A stretch of DNA of 7,482 bases. Source: an uncultured Clostridia bacterium (GTDB taxonomy: Bacteria > Bacillota > Clostridia > Lachnospirales > CAG-274). Each line of letters begins with the position of its first letter. Within the stretch, counting starts at the first letter, position 1. The DNA is taken from positions 1 through 7,482 of the forward strand of contig CANQBT010000100.1 in the NCBI GenBank assembly GCA_947589405.1, written 5' to 3'. A model generated the notes under the pieces. The model had not been told where the DNA came from. It worked only from the letters and a program-made list of their open reading frames with translations, and did not search any database. The position numbers and the translations under genes were made by a program. Below are positions 5,653 through 7,482 of the stretch, piece by piece.

Positions 5653-5820
5653 ATGGCATATAAGATCAGCGATGACTGCATCAGCTGTGGCGCTTGTGCA
5701 GCAGATTGTCCCGTAGGTGCTATTTCTGAAGGCGACGGAAAGTACGTTATCGACGAAGGTGCTTGCATCGATTGCGGCGCTTGCGCAGGTACTTGTCCTG
5801 TTGGTGCTCCTCAGGCATAA
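5653..5820 (+). CDS. 2[4Fe-4S] ferredoxin, clostridial type
   Basis: A 55-residue cytoplasmic electron carrier, the standard length for clostridial ferredoxins. Two CxxCxxCxxxCP motifs are complete: Cys 9, 12, 15 and 19, then Cys 38, 41, 44 and 48, each followed by Pro. The halves CISCGACAADCPVGAI and CIDCGACAGTCPVGAP show the internal duplication of this family. Such ferredoxins carry low-potential electrons between pyruvate:ferredoxin oxidoreductase, hydrogenases and Rnf or bifurcating enzymes. The strong promoter, the GGAGGTG site and the codon bias (four ATC, one ATT and no ATA for Ile, while neighbours use many ATA) point to very high expression. It is monocistronic, divergent from tldD and closed by its own terminator. 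No redox partner lies in the window. Confidence 0.96.
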   Translation: MAYKISDDCISCGACAADCPVGAISEGDGKYVIDEGACIDCGACAGTCPVGAPQA

Positions 5821-5834
5821 AAATTTACTTAGAT

Positions 5835-5860
5835 AAAAAGACCTGACTTCAGGTCTTTTT
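5835..5860. terminator. Symmetrical intrinsic terminator between the ferredoxin gene and dnaB
   Basis: AAAAAGACCTG (5835-5845) and CAGGTCTTTTT (5850-5860) form a perfect 11-base stem with an ACTT loop. Runs of T follow on both strands. It should end ferredoxin transcripts on the plus strand and rplI-dnaB transcripts on the minus strand. Confidence 0.9.
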
Positions 5861-5870
5861 TTCATATATA

Positions 5871-7241
5871 TTATTCCTCTGTTTTAAAGCTGTCAGGCAA
5901 AGCGTTGTCAAATCTGGTAAATTCTCCTCTGAATATAAGATTGACCTTTCCCGTAGCGCCTTTTCTGTGCTTGGCAATAATGACCTCCGCCTTATTCTTA
6001 AGCTCAGGGTCGTCTTTTTTATAATACTCCTCTCTGAACAAAAGACATATAAGATCGGCGTCCTGCTCTATAGCGCCCGATTCTCTCAGGTCTGACATAA
6101 CAGGTCTTTTGTTATCTCTTTTCTCATTTCCTCTGCTCAGCTGTGAAAGAGCTATTACCGGCAAATCCAGTTCTCTGGCAACAGCCTTTAATGAACGTGA
6201 AATATATGAAACTCTCTGCTGGTCGGATTCATTTTTATTTCCTGTACCCTGCATAAGCTGCATATAGTCTATGACCACAAGTCCAAGTCCCTTTTCCATT
6301 TGAAGGCGTCTGCATTTTTCTCTGAGTCTTGTAGGGTTCAGGTCGGGAGAATCATAAATATATATAGGAGCGTCCGACAGCTCTCCCATAGCAATTGCTA
6401 TGCTGTCAAATTCATCAGCAGTAAGCCTGCCGTCTCTTATATTTATGCTGTTGACCAAAGCCTGAGCAGAAAGCATACGGCTTCCCAGCTGTTCCTTTGA
6501 CATTTCAAGACTGAATATGGCAACAGGTATTCTGTGATTTACTGCTGCATGCTGAGCAATATTAAGGGCAAATGTAGTTTTACCCATAGCGGGACGCCCT
6601 GCAACAATTATAAGATCGGACTTTTGCAGTCCTGCCGTTATAAAATCGAAATCAGCAAAGCCTGTAGGAACTCCCGTAACAGGAGAATGTGAACGAGAAA
6701 CTGTATCTATTGTTTCTATGACCTGAGCCATGACCTCGTCCATTGTTGTAAAATCAGCACTTTTCCTGTTCTGTGAAACTTCAAATATATCTCTTTCCGC
6801 ATCTGCAAGTATCACATCGATCTCATCAGAGCCTTCATAACCCGATTCGGTTATTTTATTTCCTGCCTTCACAAGATTTCTCAGCACAGCCTTTTTCTTG
6901 ACTATATCCACATAGTATGCTGTCTTTGCCGTAGTAGCGGCAAGACCTGACAGATCTACAAGATACTGTATTCCGCCTATCTGTTCAAGATAGCCCAGAG
7001 ATTCTATTTTTTCCTTTGCAAGAACAAAATCCACAGGCTTGTTATTGTTGTACAGATCAATGCAGGCTTCAAATATAAGTCTGTGGGCAGGACTGTAGAA
7101 ATCCTCAGAAGAAAGCTCCTCCGCCGCTATTCTTATTCCGTCGTCATCAGGATAAAGCATACATCCCAGTACCATTTGTTCAGCGTCATTATCATGAGGA
7201 GGTATTCGGTTTGCATATGAATTTTCAATATTTTCAGCCAT
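5871..7241 (-). CDS. dnaB: Replicative DNA helicase DnaB
   Basis: A 456-residue hexameric helicase of the replication fork, called DnaC in Bacillus. It unwinds DNA 5'-3' on the lagging strand and recruits primase through its N-terminal domain. That domain starts with PPHDNDAEQMVLGCML (14-29). The RecA-like motor shows Walker A GRPAMGKTT (215-223), motif SLEMS (244-248), Walker B LVVIDYMQLM (321-330), SQLSRGNEKR (366-375), DLRESGAIEQDAD (384-396) and the KHRKG arginine-finger segment (424-428). All are intact, with no intein at the Walker A or SQLSR sites where DnaB inteins often insert. The ATG follows a GGAGGAG site by about 9 bases. It lies 21 bases after rplI in the common Firmicutes rplI-dnaB order and is probably cotranscribed with it. 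A terminator follows directly. Confidence 0.97.
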   Translation of the reverse strand: MAENIENSYANRIPPHDNDAEQMVLGCMLYPDDDGIRIAAEELSSEDFYSPAHRLIFEACIDLYNNNKPVDFVLAKEKIESLGYLEQIGGIQYLVDLSGLAATTAKTAYYVDIVKKKAVLRNLVKAGNKITESGYEGSDEIDVILADAERDIFEVSQNRKSADFTTMDEVMAQVIETIDTVSRSHSPVTGVPTGFADFDFITAGLQKSDLIIVAGRPAMGKTTFALNIAQHAAVNHRIPVAIFSLEMSKEQLGSRMLSAQALVNSINIRDGRLTADEFDSIAIAMGELSDAPIYIYDSPDLNPTRLREKCRRLQMEKGLGLVVIDYMQLMQGTGNKNESDQQRVSYISRSLKAVARELDLPVIALSQLSRGNEKRDNKRPVMSDLRESGAIEQDADLICLLFREEYYKKDDPELKNKAEVIIAKHRKGATGKVNLIFRGEFTRFDNALPDSFKTEE

Positions 7242-7262
7242 AATACTATCTCCTCCGATATA

Positions 7263-7482
7263 CTACTGCTCTGTTATTATTACCTTAAGCTTAGCTGTAA
7301 CATTAGTATGCAGTTTAACTGAAACTATCTTTTCACCTGTTGTTTTAATAGGCTCGGTAACTATTTTCTTCTTATCGATCTCAATACCCAGCTGTTCCTT
7401 CACAGCTGCGCTTATTTCCTTATTGGTAACGGCGCCGAAAAGCTTACCGTTATTGCCTGTCTTTACCTTTACAGAAACAGCC
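7263..7482 (-). CDS. rplI: 50S ribosomal protein bL9 (C-terminal part)
   Basis: The last 72 codons of a gene entering from the right edge. The reading frame gives NGKLFGAVTNKEISAAV, the conserved start of the bL9 C-terminal domain, followed by LGIEIDKKKI, EPIKTTGEKIVSVKLH and a final ITEQ before TAG. bL9 binds 23S rRNA near the L1 stalk and reaches across the ribosome through a long helix. The N-terminal rRNA-binding domain and most of that helix are outside the window. Placement immediately upstream of dnaB on the same strand is the usual Firmicutes arrangement and supports the call. Confidence 0.95.
   Translation of the reverse strand, partial: AVSVKVKTGNNGKLFGAVTNKEISAAVKEQLGIEIDKKKIVTEPIKTTGEKIVSVKLHTNVTAKLKVIITEQ

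Noticed and set aside
5572..5865. 97-codon open frame on the minus strand across the ferredoxin gene
   Set aside because: It is antisense to a clear ferredoxin, spans the promoter and terminator, has no ribosome site, and its Cys/Thr/Ala-rich translation is what reversed Cys-Gly-Ala codons produce.
6570..6600. Possible intein insertion in DnaB near the Walker A motif
   Set aside because: The helicase reads straight through GRPAMGKTT and later SQLSR with normal spacing and total length, so no intein is present.
1..7482. Defence system, prophage, insertion sequence, CRISPR array or toxin-antitoxin pair
   Set aside because: No transposase, integrase, nuclease, repeat-spacer pattern or paired small genes are seen. 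The coding space is filled by core and regulatory families.

Overview
The window looks like ordinary chromosome from an AT-rich Gram-positive anaerobe of the class Clostridia, possibly a gut or rumen Oscillospirales/Ruminococcus relative. The grounds are strong AGGAGG-type ribosome binding sites, heavy use of ATA and AGA codons, an rplI-dnaB pair, a PadR/HAAS cassette, an adjacent tldD/tldE pair and a 55-residue 2[4Fe-4S] ferredoxin of clostridial type. The taxonomic placement is inference.

Layout from left to right. A gene on the minus strand leaves the left edge after 14 codons (1-43). Its N-terminus is typical of a PfkB-family 2-keto-3-deoxygluconate kinase, and it has its own well-formed promoter (106-134) with an operator-like inverted repeat (78-95). 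Next is a minus-strand operon of three overlapping genes (189-2302). In transcription order these encode a PadR repressor, a HAAS/DUF1700-type multi-pass membrane protein and an unrecognised single-pass membrane protein with an acidic outer domain. Its promoter is near consensus, and a 25-bp near-palindrome covers the -35 box, which suggests autoregulation by PadR.

Divergent from this operon is a small CPYC glutaredoxin/thioredoxin-fold protein (2456-2737, plus strand). It ends in a hairpin that separates it from the convergent tldD-tldE operon (2807-5526, minus strand). TldD carries the zinc protease motif HEACGH and a conserved C-terminal Cys; TldE lacks the motif, as expected for the non-catalytic partner. 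Divergent from tldD is a ferredoxin gene (5653-5820) with a strong promoter, a possible hairpin at the very 5' end of its mRNA and highly biased codons. A symmetrical terminator separates it from the end of dnaB (5871-7241, minus strand). dnaB follows the 3' part of rplI (7263-7482), which runs off the right edge.

The genes do not form one pathway. They are independent small units: carbohydrate kinase, PadR-controlled membrane module, redox protein, peptide-processing protease, electron carrier, and a ribosome/replication operon. Nothing here demonstrates an undescribed system. The parts that known families explain least are the PadR-HAAS-ectodomain cassette, mainly its third protein, and the regulatory DNA around the three strong promoters. 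No RNA genes, mobile elements or CRISPR arrays were seen, and no gene-free stretch exceeds 300 bases.
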